DNA of 64,000 nucleotides from RQOF01 sp964461135. GTDB taxonomy: Bacteria > Calditrichota > Calditrichia > RBG-13-44-9. The translations under genes were made by a program, and so were the position numbers. The stretch covers positions 1 to 64,000 of the forward strand of contig CAYWTB010000005.1 of assembly GCA_964461135.1 (NCBI GenBank), in the 5' to 3' direction. Shown one piece after another: positions 45,318 to 54,872 of this stretch. The notes beneath the pieces are model-generated. The model saw only the letters and a program-made list of their open reading frames with translations. It was not told where the DNA came from and did no database searches. Numbering within the stretch: position 1 is the stretch's first letter; every line of letters begins with the position of its first letter.

Positions 45318-45860
45318 ATGTTTATTTTAGGGGCAGATATAAAAGAGATTATTGATCACAAGGATGGGGATCATATTTTGTCTCGTAGGCAGGCACGCAG
45401 ATTTGCACTGCAGGTGCTCTTCTGTCAAGAATTTCTGGATGAAAACATCGGCGAAGTCACCCAGCGCATAGCGGATACCCTGGAAAATGAAGTGGATGAT
45501 TTCAGCCGGGATCTCATTTTTAAAACCACCCAGCAAAAAGATAAATTAGACCAGCTGATTATCGAAGCATTGGTCGACCGCAACCTTGAACGCCTTCCTC
45601 TGCTGGAAAAAGTACTCATCCGCATGAGTTTGTGTGAGCTGATTAACTTTCGTGATATACCTATTGAAGTAACCCTCAATGAAGCAGTGGATCTCAGTAA
45701 AGAATTTATCAGTGTAAAAAGCGGCCGTTTTGTTAATGGTATTCTTGATGCAATGGTAAAAAAACTGGAAAACGAAAAAAAATTGAATAAAAGCCTTTTA
45801 GCCAGGTTACCATCCCGCAAAGCAAAAATTCAAAGGACTATAAAGGATGTAAAATTGTGA
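45318..45860 (+). CDS. nusB: transcription antitermination factor NusB
   Basis: A 180-residue all-helical RNA-binding protein that works with NusE (S10) at boxA in rRNA antitermination. The family N-terminal motif SRRQARRFALQVLF starts at residue 23, and the C-terminal part has EVTLNEAVDLSKEFISVKSG and FVNGILDAMV. The ATG at 45318 adds a 21-residue extension. A TTG at 45378, with AAGGATGGGG upstream, would give the usual N-terminus, so the start is uncertain. Its TGA overlaps the GTG of the phosphoesterase gene. Confidence 0.92.
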   Translation: MFILGADIKEIIDHKDGDHILSRRQARRFALQVLFCQEFLDENIGEVTQRIADTLENEVDDFSRDLIFKTTQQKDKLDQLIIEALVDRNLERLPLLEKVLIRMSLCELINFRDIPIEVTLNEAVDLSKEFISVKSGRFVNGILDAMVKKLENEKKLNKSLLARLPSRKAKIQRTIKDVKL

Positions 45861-46576
45861 AAATTGCGATCATTTCGGATATTCATGCTAATCTCGCAGC
45901 CCTGGAAGAGGCGCTTAAAACCATCCGTGAACTTAAACCTGATAAAATCGTCTGCCTGGGAGATATTGTAGGCTATGGCCCCCGGCCCAATGAATGTGTG
46001 GACCTGGTGAGACAGAATTGCCAGGTATGTCTAATGGGAAACCATGACCATGCTGTTCTGGGCCTTACGGATACCTATCATTTTAACCAGTATGCCCGCG
46101 AAGCCATCAACTGGACCCGCAGAACTCTTACTATCCAGAACAAAGCGTATCTGGAAAACCTGACCTTCTCTCATCATGAAAATGAAATTCTTTATGTGCA
46201 CAGTACTCCCGTTCATCCTGAGGAGTGGCACTATATTCTTTCTGAATATGAAGCCAGACAATATCTGGACCGGATTAAACAAAGGGTTTGTTTTGTAGGT
46301 CATTCCCATATTCCCGTGGTATTTTCCGGCGAGACCGGGATCATATCCGGGGATGAAATTAAGCTGGATACTGCCGCCATGAAATATATCATCAATGTGG
46401 GCAGTATAGGACAACCCCGGGATGGCGATCCCCGTCTGTGCTTCGTCTTTTATGATACAAAAAGCACTCTTTTGAGGTTTATCCGTAAAGAATATCCCGT
46501 GCAGGTTACCTACAATGAAATCCTGGAAAATAATCTCCCCCCCTTTTTAGCCATGCGTCTGCTGGCTGGGCACTAA
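45857..46576 (+). CDS. YfcE/MJ0936-type metallophosphoesterase
   Basis: A 239-residue calcineurin-fold phosphoesterase. Metal-binding motifs are SDIHANLAAL, GDIVGYGPRP, GNHDHAV, VHSTPVHPEEW and VGHSHIP, all five blocks of the family in order. The GDxVGYGPxPNE form is typical of the bacterial group near MJ0936 and YfcE, which hydrolyse phosphodiesters in vitro. The natural substrate is unknown. The start is GTG at 45857, overlapping the nusB stop, so expression is coupled to nusB. Confidence 0.9.
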   Translation: MKIAIISDIHANLAALEEALKTIRELKPDKIVCLGDIVGYGPRPNECVDLVRQNCQVCLMGNHDHAVLGLTDTYHFNQYAREAINWTRRTLTIQNKAYLENLTFSHHENEILYVHSTPVHPEEWHYILSEYEARQYLDRIKQRVCFVGHSHIPVVFSGETGIISGDEIKLDTAAMKYIINVGSIGQPRDGDPRLCFVFYDTKSTLLRFIRKEYPVQVTYNEILENNLPPFLAMRLLAGH

Positions 46577-46704
46577 AACTTCTTTATTTGTTATCCGGTT
46601 GCTTAATTTTCATGTGTTTATTATTTTTGGTTACCTGAACTTTTTTATTGCTCAACAGTAAGAGAACAGGATTAAAATCTATAGAATGAAAAGAGGTTAA
46701 ATAG

Positions 46705-49700
46705 ATGGGGAGCACAGTATTTACAAAAATATTCGGTTCAAAAAATGAACGTGAAGTGGGTAAAATCTGGCCGGTTGTGGAACAAATTAATCAGCACTTT
46801 GAATTGTGCAAAAACCTGAGTGACGAAGAGCTTCTGAAAAAGACGGAGGAATTTAAAGGGCGCCTGGCCGCAGGTGAAACGCTGGATGATATCCTCCCGG
46901 AAGCTTTTGCGGTGGTCAAGGATGCCTGCCGCAGGATGCTGGGAAAGAAATGGCTGGTGACCGGGCAGGAAACAGAATGGGATATGGTTCCCTTTGATGT
47001 CCAGCTTATCGGAGCGTATGCCCTGCACAAGGGGAAAATAGCTGAAATGGCCACCGGGGAAGGGAAAACCCTGGTAGCGACCATGCCGCTGTATCTCAAC
47101 GCACTGGAGGGAAATGGCGCTCACCTGGTTACCGTCAATGATTATCTTGCTCAGCGTGATGCTGAATGGATGGGTGAAATATATAAATTCCTGGGTTTCT
47201 CGGTGGGAGTCATCCTGAATCAGATGGACAGTTCGCAGCGTCGCGAGGCATATTCCTGCGATATTACCTACGGTACCAATAATGAATTCGGATTTGACTA
47301 TTTGCGGGATAATATGTCGGTTAATCCGGAAGATATTGTCCAGGTTAAAGGGCATCATTATGCCATAGTGGATGAAGTGGACAACATTCTGATTGATGAA
47401 GCGCGTACTCCGTTGATTATTTCTGGACCGCTGGATGTATCTACTCACACCTATGATGAAGTAAAATCGATGGTGGAAAAACTGGTTCGTGAACAGACCC
47501 GCTATGTAAACTCCCTGATTGCCGAAGCTGAAAAATTGCTGGAAGAAGGGAAGGAGGATCAGGCAGCCGTTAAATTATTGATATCCCAGCATGGTGCGCC
47601 AAAGAATCGCCGCCTGCTCAAACTGTTTCAGCAACAGGGCATCAGGAAGATGGTATTTGACATGGAAAGCAATTTCATGCGGGATAAAAAACTGAATGAA
47701 ATCACTGAAATGCTCTATTATGCCATCGATGAAAAAGGTCACGTGATCGATTTGACGGATAAAGGCAGAAATTTTCTCTCGCCCAAGAATCCGGAAGAGT
47801 TTATTCTTCCCGATCTTCCCGAAGAGTTTGCAGCCATTGAAGGTGATGAATCCCTCTCTTCCATGGAAAAAATTGAAAAGAAAAACAAGATTCAGGCAGA
47901 TTACATCCAGAAAAATGAAAAAACACATAATATTTCCCAGCTTCTCAAAGCCTATTCTTTATTTGAGAAGGATGTGGATTACGTGGTATCCGATGGCAAA
48001 GTCATGATTGTGGATGAATTCACCGGCCGCATTATGTATGGACGCCGCTACAGTGATGGTTTGCATCAGGCGCTGGAAGCCAAAGAGAATGTTAAGATTG
48101 AGCGGGAAACCCAGACGCTCGCTACCATTACCCTGCAGAATTATTTTAGAATGTATGAAAAACTGGCAGGAATGACCGGAACCGCCGAAACCGAGGCGGC
48201 AGAATTCTGGGACATCTATAAACTGGATGTGGTGGTTATACCCACTAACCGGCCTATTCGCCGGATGGATTATAATGATGTAATTTACCGGACAAAACGT
48301 GAGAAATATAATGCGGTGATTGATGAGATTGAACGCCTTCACAAAGCAGGCCGTCCGATCCTGGTTGGTACCATTACGGTGGAAGTATCGGAGACTCTTA
48401 GCAGGATGTTAAAACGTCGCGGTATTCCTCATAATGTATTGAATGCCAAATACCATAAACAGGAAGCAGAGATAATTAAAAAAGCCGGGCAGAAGGGGGC
48501 AGTAACTATTGCCACCAACATGGCAGGTCGCGGAACCGACATTAAACTGGGAAAGGGTGTGGTTGAATGTGAAGGGAGATGCTATCTGAAGGATACCAAT
48601 GGTCGCGAGATTCCCGAAGGAATCGATATTCAGGCCTGTAAGGAGGATGTCCCCTGCGGATTGCATATTGTTGGTACGGAACGCCATGAGTCCCGTCGCA
48701 TTGACCGCCAGTTGAGGGGGAGGTCCGGACGCCAGGGAGATCCCGGTGCCAGCCGTTTCTTCCTGGGCCTGGAAGACGAACTGATGCGCCTGTTCGGTTC
48801 GGATCGTATGATAAGCATTATGGACCGGCTGGGAGCAAAGGAAGGCGAAGTGATTACCCATCGCATGGTGACACGGGCAATCGAGAAGGCTCAGAAACGG
48901 GTTGAAATGCAGAATTTCAGTATTCGGAAACACCTCCTTGAATATGACGATGTGATGAACAAGCAGCGGGAAGTGATCTATGACCGCCGCAGAAAGGCAC
49001 TTCTGGAAGAAAACATTAAGGATGAAATTCTGGAGGTAATGGATGAGTTTCTGGATGCTCAGTTTGATAAATTTCTGGGAAATAAGACACATGCGGAAGA
49101 ATGGGATCTGGCGGGACTGGGTGAAGTCCTCATACCCACCCTCCTGGTGGATCTGCAGCCCCTGGGGGATAAAATTTATTCCATGCGGGAAGATGATTTG
49201 CGCCAATATATTAAAGACGAGGCATTAAAAGTATATTCCTACAAGGAAAAGAAGCTGGGTGAAAAATTCCTCAGGAATTTTGAAAAGTATATCATGTTGC
49301 GGGTGGTGGACGAAAACTGGAAGGATCACCTCCATGAAATGGATATGCTCAAGGAGGGCATCGGCCTGCGGGCTTATGGGCAGAAAGATCCCCTGATCGA
49401 ATACAAACAGGAAGCGTATCACATGTTTGTGAATCTGATTGATAATATCAATCAGAAAATCCTGGAAATGTTGTGGCGTACTCAGATTGTGGAGGCACCA
49501 CGTGAACATCGTTACGCTCCTCCCCGACTGATGCTGGTACATAATGATACTACCAATTTGGGCTACCAGGCTGGTTCTGATTCCCAGGCGGCACCTGCGG
49601 GAGAAATGTCGGATATTCAGAAGGCCGGTCAGCAGCGAAGCGATAAAGTTCAGCCGGTAAAACGGGACTTGCCCAAGGTGGGGCGCAATGATCCCTGTCC

Positions 49701-49749
49701 GTGCGGAAGTGGCTTGAAATACAAAAAATGTCACGGAAAATTATCCTGA
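46705..49749 (+). CDS. secA: protein translocase ATPase SecA
   Basis: A 1014-residue preprotein translocase motor. It has Walker A MATGEGKTLVATMP (near 116), the DEAD-like VDEVDNILIDEARTPL, EFTGRIMYGRRYSDGLHQA, TIATNMAGRGTDIKLG, LRGRSGRQGDPG and the C-terminal zinc motif CPCGSGLKYKKCH for SecB or lipid contact. It is about 110 residues longer than E. coli SecA. The extra length includes a helical insert (near residues 265-320) after YVNSLIAEAEK, as in many FCB-group SecA proteins. It stands alone, with AGAGG before the ATG and a hairpin after the stop. Confidence 0.97.
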   Translation: MGSTVFTKIFGSKNEREVGKIWPVVEQINQHFELCKNLSDEELLKKTEEFKGRLAAGETLDDILPEAFAVVKDACRRMLGKKWLVTGQETEWDMVPFDVQLIGAYALHKGKIAEMATGEGKTLVATMPLYLNALEGNGAHLVTVNDYLAQRDAEWMGEIYKFLGFSVGVILNQMDSSQRREAYSCDITYGTNNEFGFDYLRDNMSVNPEDIVQVKGHHYAIVDEVDNILIDEARTPLIISGPLDVSTHTYDEVKSMVEKLVREQTRYVNSLIAEAEKLLEEGKEDQAAVKLLISQHGAPKNRRLLKLFQQQGIRKMVFDMESNFMRDKKLNEITEMLYYAIDEKGHVIDLTDKGRNFLSPKNPEEFILPDLPEEFAAIEGDESLSSMEKIEKKNKIQADYIQKNEKTHNISQLLKAYSLFEKDVDYVVSDGKVMIVDEFTGRIMYGRRYSDGLHQALEAKENVKIERETQTLATITLQNYFRMYEKLAGMTGTAETEAAEFWDIYKLDVVVIPTNRPIRRMDYNDVIYRTKREKYNAVIDEIERLHKAGRPILVGTITVEVSETLSRMLKRRGIPHNVLNAKYHKQEAEIIKKAGQKGAVTIATNMAGRGTDIKLGKGVVECEGRCYLKDTNGREIPEGIDIQACKEDVPCGLHIVGTERHESRRIDRQLRGRSGRQGDPGASRFFLGLEDELMRLFGSDRMISIMDRLGAKEGEVITHRMVTRAIEKAQKRVEMQNFSIRKHLLEYDDVMNKQREVIYDRRRKALLEENIKDEILEVMDEFLDAQFDKFLGNKTHAEEWDLAGLGEVLIPTLLVDLQPLGDKIYSMREDDLRQYIKDEALKVYSYKEKKLGEKFLRNFEKYIMLRVVDENWKDHLHEMDMLKEGIGLRAYGQKDPLIEYKQEAYHMFVNLIDNINQKILEMLWRTQIVEAPREHRYAPPRLMLVHNDTTNLGYQAGSDSQAAPAGEMSDIQKAGQQRSDKVQPVKRDLPKVGRNDPCPCGSGLKYKKCHGKLS

Positions 49750-49768
49750 ATTTCCATCCGGTCTAACT

Positions 49769-49811
49769 GCATCCCGCTGACTCCGCACAGTACTAGCGGG
49801 ATGCCTGTTTT
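49769..49811 (+). terminator. probable terminator after secA
   Basis: GCATCCCGCT (49769-49778) and AGCGGGATGC (49795-49804) form a perfect 10-bp stem with a 16-nt loop, followed by CTGTTTTG. The stem is strong but the T-run is short. Confidence 0.6.
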
Positions 49812-49893
49812 GACTTCCGGATAATAAAATTATCATTTTTTCTTTTTGCCGCTTATTATATATTCTTACCTTTGTGAGATTTTAGAAAAATAA

Positions 49894-50676
49894 ATGGTGT
49901 TTTTGTTGAAATTTCATTTTCATAAACGTTTATTCTTGCTGGTTATCCTCGCTGTATTCCTTCGTGGAAACAACCTTCCTGCCCAGAAAATACCGGACAT
50001 TCCGCGCCAGTGGGTAGAAGACTATGCCGGAATTTTAGACAACAGTCAAAAAGCCCGGCTTGACAATATTCTGAGTACTTATCAAGATTCCACCTCCAAT
50101 CAGATAGTGGTTGCCATCTTCCCGGATGCCCAGGATTACCCGGTGGAAGAATTCAGTATCCGGTTGGCTGAAAAATGGAAGGTGGGTCAGAAAAACCCGG
50201 ATAATGGTATAATTCTGGCCATTTTCATGAAAGAGAGAAAAATCCGGGTGGAAGTAGGCTATGGTCTTGAAGATATGGTCCCCGATGCTATCGCTATCCA
50301 GATAGCCCAGAATGTTGTTTCTCCCTATTTTAAAAAGGGACAGTATTATGAAGGCATCTATCAGGGAGTTGTGGCCCTGATGCAGGCAGCATCGGGAAAA
50401 TATAAAGGTGTAGCCCGTAAGAATCGCCCCGGGTGGAGTTCATCTTTCTCATTTGTGCTGCTGGTGTTTGCCCTTATCTTTTTCATTTCTTTATTCAGGC
50501 GCCGGAAATATTCCCAGGTTAGCTCCCGCGGCTGGCGGAACAGCGGTCCCTTCTTCTGGGGAGGAATGGGTGGTGGCGGCTTCGGAGGCGGTGGAAGTAG
50601 CGGTGGCGGTGGTTTCGGCGGTTTCAGCAGTGGTGGGGGTAGCTTTGGTGGCGGTGGCGCTACTGGAAGCTGGTAA
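49894..50676 (+). CDS. TPM domain protein (YgcG family) with Gly-rich tail
   Basis: A 260-residue secreted, membrane-anchored protein. A signal peptide (FLLVILAVFLRG) leads into a TPM_phosphatase domain (about 40-165: VEDYAGILDNSQKARLD, KNPDNGIILAIFMKERKIRVEVGYGLE). A membrane helix (about 188-205, SFVLLVFALIFFISLF) and a basic stretch follow. The C-terminus is almost pure Gly with Ser and Phe, as in typical YgcG proteins. Orthologues usually sit beside LemA, which is absent here. Molecular function is unsettled; the domain was described as an acid phosphatase in plants. A second TPM gene follows. Confidence 0.88.
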   Translation: MVFLLKFHFHKRLFLLVILAVFLRGNNLPAQKIPDIPRQWVEDYAGILDNSQKARLDNILSTYQDSTSNQIVVAIFPDAQDYPVEEFSIRLAEKWKVGQKNPDNGIILAIFMKERKIRVEVGYGLEDMVPDAIAIQIAQNVVSPYFKKGQYYEGIYQGVVALMQAASGKYKGVARKNRPGWSSSFSFVLLVFALIFFISLFRRRKYSQVSSRGWRNSGPFFWGGMGGGGFGGGGSSGGGGFGGFSSGGGSFGGGGATGSW

Positions 50677-50726
50677 TAGTTATTTGATTTTTGCATGACA
50701 GGTACTCAATTATATAGTTTAAAGAC

Positions 50727-51185
50727 ATGACGAAAGCAAGATCTGCAGTTCCTGATAAATTTTTTGATGCGGAAGAGAAAAACCGGATTATTCTGGGCAT
50801 CCGCGAGGCGGAAAAAGCCACTTCGGGTGAAATACGACTTCATCTGGAGCAAAAATCCGGAAAGCCGGTTTTTGACCGTGCCGTTGAGGTGTTCAATAAG
50901 ATCGGCATGAATCGGACAGTTCAAAGAAACGGTGTGCTCATTTACCTGGTTACCGGAGAACGTCAGTTTGTCATTCTGGGTGACAAAGGCATTAACGATA
51001 TTGTACCCGAAGATTTCTGGAATGATGTGGCCGCAAAAATGAGCAGTCTGTTCAAATCCGGAAAATTCTGTGAAGGGGTGTGTGAAGGTATCCTCCTGAT
51101 CGGAGAAAAACTAAAATCCCATTTTCCTTATAAATCGGATGATGTCAATGAACTTCCCGACGATATATCCATATCCGGTGAATAG
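50727..51185 (+). CDS. soluble TPM domain protein
   Basis: A 152-residue protein without signal peptide or membrane helix. It consists of a TPM-type domain (EAEKATSGEIRLHLEQKSG, GVLIYLVTGERQFVILGDKG, FCEGVCEGILLIGEKL), the shorter version often found paired with a full YgcG-like gene. Cytoplasmic location is inferred from the lack of a signal. It lies 50 bases after its paralogue and is likely co-transcribed with it. No catalytic residues can be assigned. Confidence 0.83.
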   Translation: MTKARSAVPDKFFDAEEKNRIILGIREAEKATSGEIRLHLEQKSGKPVFDRAVEVFNKIGMNRTVQRNGVLIYLVTGERQFVILGDKGINDIVPEDFWNDVAAKMSSLFKSGKFCEGVCEGILLIGEKLKSHFPYKSDDVNELPDDISISGE

Positions 51186-51238
51186 CATGTCTGATTAATT
51201 CTTCACAATGTCATATGACGCCAAGGCAGGAGGCACGT

Positions 51239-52576
51239 ATGTCTATAAATACAGGTGATCGTGGCCAGTGGAGCTCAAAACTTGGTTTTATTTTTGCGGC
51301 AGCCGGATCTGCCATCGGATTGGGCAATGTCTGGCGGTTTCCCTATGTTACCGGATTAAATGGAGGGGCGGCATTTGTTTTCGTCTATCTGATTTGTGTG
51401 CTGGTCATCGGGCTTCCTTACCTGTACGCTGAACTTGCCCTGGGACGTGCCGTTCAGAAAGATCCGGTGGGTTCAATTGCCTCCATAAAACCGAAGAGCG
51501 CCTGGATCCTGGTGGGCGGCCTGGGAATTATTACCGGTCTGTTCATACTCTCCTATTATGCAGTTATCGCCGGATGGACTTTCGGCTATATCTTCAAGAT
51601 GTTTGTCCCCAATCATCTCACCTTTAATGAATTTGTGGCAGATCCCCTTCTGGTTATCTCTCTTTTTGCAGTTTTTGTTATTCTCACGGTTCTGGTGGTA
51701 TACGGTGGAGTCCAGGGCGGGATTGAAAGATGGGCCAAGATCCTGATGCCTGTTCTTTTCATTCTCATGCTGATTCTGATTATCTATGCCAATTTTCTTC
51801 CCGGATCTGGTAGGGGTTTGGCATTTTACCTGGAACCGGATTTCAGTAAAATTAACGGACAGGTTATCCTTGCTGCACTGGGGCAGGCATTTTTCTCGCT
51901 CAGCCTGGGTATGGGTCTCATGGTAACATACGGCAGTTATATATCAAAGGAGGATAACCTGATCAGTTCAGGACTTTTTGTAGCCCTTGCCGATACGGTG
52001 ATAGCAATAATGGCCGGGTTAATTATCTTTCCTGCCCTTTTTGCCATGAACCAGAATCCCGAAGCCGGGCCGGGTCTGGTTTTTAATGTATTCCCTGCCA
52101 TCTTTCAGCAGATGCCCATGGGCACCCTGGTGGGCGTGATCTTTTTTATACTGCTTTCCATCGCTGCTCTCACCTCCACCATTTCCCTGCTGGAAGTGCC
52201 CACTGCTTACCTGGTGGACGAAAAAGGTGTGGCCAGGAAATTGGCAGTATGGCTGGTGGGAATTCTGGTTTTCCTGATTGGTCTTCCTTCTGCCCTGTCT
52301 CAGGGAGCCATCTTAGGCATGAGCAAACCTATTGCAGGGGGCCTGGAATTTCTCTCATTAATGGATTTTGTGTGGGGAAATATTTCCCTGGCATTCGGTG
52401 CCTTTCTGCTGTCTATCTTCGTAGGATGGGTGTGGGGAGCGCGTCATGCGTCGGAAGAACTGGCCACAGGAAATCCATCATTCAGAAAATGGTCACCGCT
52501 GTGGGGATTTCTGATCCGATTCTTATGCCCGGTAACCATATTCATCATTCTGTTAAATCTGTTTAAAATATTTTAG
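51239..52576 (+). CDS. Na+-dependent neurotransmitter symporter (NSS/SNF) family transporter
   Basis: A 445-residue polytopic transporter with the LeuT-type signature in helix 1 (GSAIGLGNVWRFPYVTGLNG) and about 11 helices. It probably imports an amino acid with Na+. The eleven-helix bacterial form (for example MhsT or Tyt1) fits the length. I chose the ATG at 51239 because AGGAGG lies 5 bases upstream and the preceding 8 residues of a longer frame are not conserved. It is adjacent to another Na+-coupled amino-acid transporter gene, so the pair may share substrates or regulation. Confidence 0.9.
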   Translation: MSINTGDRGQWSSKLGFIFAAAGSAIGLGNVWRFPYVTGLNGGAAFVFVYLICVLVIGLPYLYAELALGRAVQKDPVGSIASIKPKSAWILVGGLGIITGLFILSYYAVIAGWTFGYIFKMFVPNHLTFNEFVADPLLVISLFAVFVILTVLVVYGGVQGGIERWAKILMPVLFILMLILIIYANFLPGSGRGLAFYLEPDFSKINGQVILAALGQAFFSLSLGMGLMVTYGSYISKEDNLISSGLFVALADTVIAIMAGLIIFPALFAMNQNPEAGPGLVFNVFPAIFQQMPMGTLVGVIFFILLSIAALTSTISLLEVPTAYLVDEKGVARKLAVWLVGILVFLIGLPSALSQGAILGMSKPIAGGLEFLSLMDFVWGNISLAFGAFLLSIFVGWVWGARHASEELATGNPSFRKWSPLWGFLIRFLCPVTIFIILLNLFKIF

Positions 52577-52714
52577 GATTTTCGGACAGGTAAACTACCC
52601 TCACGTTTCATAACCCGGTCTGATTTGTGAAGAAATATTAAATGGGGATAAATTTATACCTTTGCTAGTGACTGATATTCGGAAAATGGGGACCGCTTTA
52701 ATCAGGAGGATTTA

Positions 52715-54223
52715 ATGGTAAATCAACTTGAACTGTTATTACAGATCTCTGCTAAAATCCGTGACTTCATGTGGGGCAACTTGATGGTTGCCCTGCGGGT
52801 ATTTACAGGAATCATTTTAACCATTTTTACCGGAGTTATTCAGGTTCGCAAGCTCATCCCCTCATTTCGGTTGGTTCTGCTGGGCGCCCGCGGAAAAGAT
52901 CATAATGAGGAAGAACAGGGGGATATTTCACCCTTTGCAGCCCTTATGACCGCCCTGGCGGCTACGGTGGGGAATGGAAATATAGCCGGCGTAGCCACTG
53001 CCATTGCCACGGGTGGCCCTGGCGCTCCTTTCTGGATGTGGGTATCCGGTTTTTTTGGAATGGCCACCAAATATGCCGAAGGTTTTCTAGGAGTTCAATT
53101 CCACCGGATAGCCGAAGATGGTTCCATGGCAGGCGGCCCCATGTATTATATCCGGGACGGCCTTAAGAAAGAAGGATTTGCCAGATTTCTGGGAGGAGCA
53201 TTCGCCGTTTGTGGTGCTTTCGCGGCCTTATTCGGGACCGGCAATATGGCCCAGTCTAATTCCACGGCACTCGCCTTCCAGAGCCAGTTCGGTGTGCCCG
53301 CCATTATCAGCGGCCTGGTACTTACCATTCTGGTGGGTCTGGTGATCATTGGCGGCATTAAACGGATCGGTGCGGTGGCTGAACGCCTGGTACCCACCAT
53401 GATATTTTTTTACATGGGAGGTGCATTGATCATTATAATTTCCAGAATCACCATGGTTGGCGAAGCTTTCCGGATTATTCTGCAATCTGCATTCTCCGCT
53501 CAGGCAGTGGGTGGCGCACTGATTGGCACATCTGTGCAGCGTGCCATTAATCTGGGCGTCAGCCGTGGGGTATTGTCAAATGAATCCGGACTCGGATCCG
53601 CAGCTATTGCGCAGAGCGCCTCAAAATCCAAAGATCCTACCAAGAATGGCCTGATTGCTATGACCGGCACCTTCATTGATACACTGCTTGTTAATACGAT
53701 GACCACCTTGACAATTGTTTTGACGGGCGTTTACCTGTTCACACCCGCAGCAGGAGTAAGGCTTCTGGCAGAGGGTGGCGGATTGTCCCGGGCAGAAATT
53801 TCCGTGCTGCATCCCGAAGTGATCGATATGGCCCGCCAGGTTGGTTATAATCTGACGGCCGGTGGCCTATCCAGTACGGCCCTGACGGCGGAAGCCTTTA
53901 ATTAGGTGATCCCCTTCGGTGGCTGGATTATTGCCATTGCTTCTTTTCTGTTTGGCTATACTACACTCATAGGCTGGTCATTCTACGGGGAACAGTGCCT
54001 GGAATATTTTGCTGGTGTGAAAATCAAGAAACAATACCGCCTTATTTATATCGGACTGCTGCTGATTGGAGCCAACCTGCAGGGCCGTTATCTTGATATT
54101 GTCTGGAATGTGGGGGATATTGCCAATGCCTTCATGGCGCTGCCGAATTTAATCGGCCTGATACTGCTGGCCGGCATGGTGGCCCGTGTAACTTCACAGG
54201 CCTTTAAAAACAAGAGATATTAA
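52715..54223 (+). pseudogene. AGCS sodium:alanine symporter interrupted by an in-frame TAG
   Basis: A single open frame of 503 codons apart from one amber stop at 53903-53905. The first 396 residues carry the AGCS pattern (ALAATVGNGNIAGVATAIATGGPGA split over helices, GGPMYYIRDGL, GVSRGVLSNESGLGSA). The sequence after the stop, from the next codon, continues with VIPFGGWIIAIASFLFGYTT and WSFYGEQCLEYFAG, the family's C-terminal part. A single C-to-T change of CAG (Gln) to TAG would explain it. TAG is used as a true stop by several other genes here, so recoding is unlikely. Either a sequencing error, a pseudogene, or read-through is possible. GTG directly after the stop could in theory restart translation. 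AGGAGG precedes the ATG. Confidence 0.87.
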
Positions 54224-54277
54224 GCGCTGGCGTTTTTCGTCGTAAAGTGGAATGCCAAATTTAAATTGAAAGGAATT

Positions 54278-54856
54278 TCAGGAATTTTTAATCAGTTCCT
54301 GGATACGGGGCCAGTGATCTCTTCTGAGACGCTCCCATTCCATCTTGAACCAGGGTGTGAACCGCTCAGGAAATTGTTTTATTTCCTGTTCAAGTTCAGC
54401 TGTATCCATAAATTGCCATGCAGCAATCTCGTTGGGATTCGTCTTTACGGTATCGTCCGATTTCCCCACATAAACAGAACATAATTCATTTTCCGATCCA
54501 ACATCCTTGAAACGGGCCTGGTATTGAAATTTATATAAATAGATCAGGCTGGTGCTTATGCCCAGTTCCTCCTCCAGTCTTCTTGATGCGGCCTCTGCCA
54601 TGCTCTCTCCCTTCCGGGGGTGGCTGCAGCAACTGTTCGACCAAAACAGCGGCCAGAGATGCTTTTTGTCGCTTCTCCTTTGCATAAGGACCTGGCTTTT
54701 ATCATTAAAAATGAAGATGGAAAATGCCCGGTGAAGTATGCCATCTCCCTGGTGACAGGATAGTTTATTTTTATATCCGACGACTTCATCTGCTTTATTT
54801 ACCACGACAAGCATTTCATCATCAAAGGACACTTCTCTTTCATTTCTCGCCGACAT
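54278..54856 (-). CDS. idi: isopentenyl-diphosphate delta-isomerase, type 1
   Basis: A 192-residue Nudix-fold enzyme that converts IPP to DMAPP. The catalytic cysteine lies in WSNSCCSHPRKGE (Cys77) and the acid pair in ENELCSVYVG (Glu122/Glu124), aligning with E. coli Cys67, Glu114 and Glu116. It is the last gene of the mevalonate operon. I chose the ATG at 54856, with AAGGGA eight bases upstream, 16 bases after the stop of the fusion gene. A TTG further upstream would overlap that gene. The type 1 enzyme needs no flavin, unlike the type 2 enzyme common with bacterial mevalonate operons. Confidence 0.95.
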   Translation of the reverse strand: MSARNEREVSFDDEMLVVVNKADEVVGYKNKLSCHQGDGILHRAFSIFIFNDKSQVLMQRRSDKKHLWPLFWSNSCCSHPRKGESMAEAASRRLEEELGISTSLIYLYKFQYQARFKDVGSENELCSVYVGKSDDTVKTNPNEIAAWQFMDTAELEQEIKQFPERFTPWFKMEWERLRRDHWPRIQELIKNS

Positions 54857-54872
54857 GATGTGGTTCCCTTCA

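Noticed and set aside
48409..49206. 265-codon open frame on the minus strand inside secA
   Set aside because: secA is certain on the plus strand, and the antisense product has no recognisable motif.
50570..50676. GGTGGC-rich stretch as a tandem repeat element
   Set aside because: It encodes the Gly-rich tail typical of YgcG proteins and needs no separate explanation.
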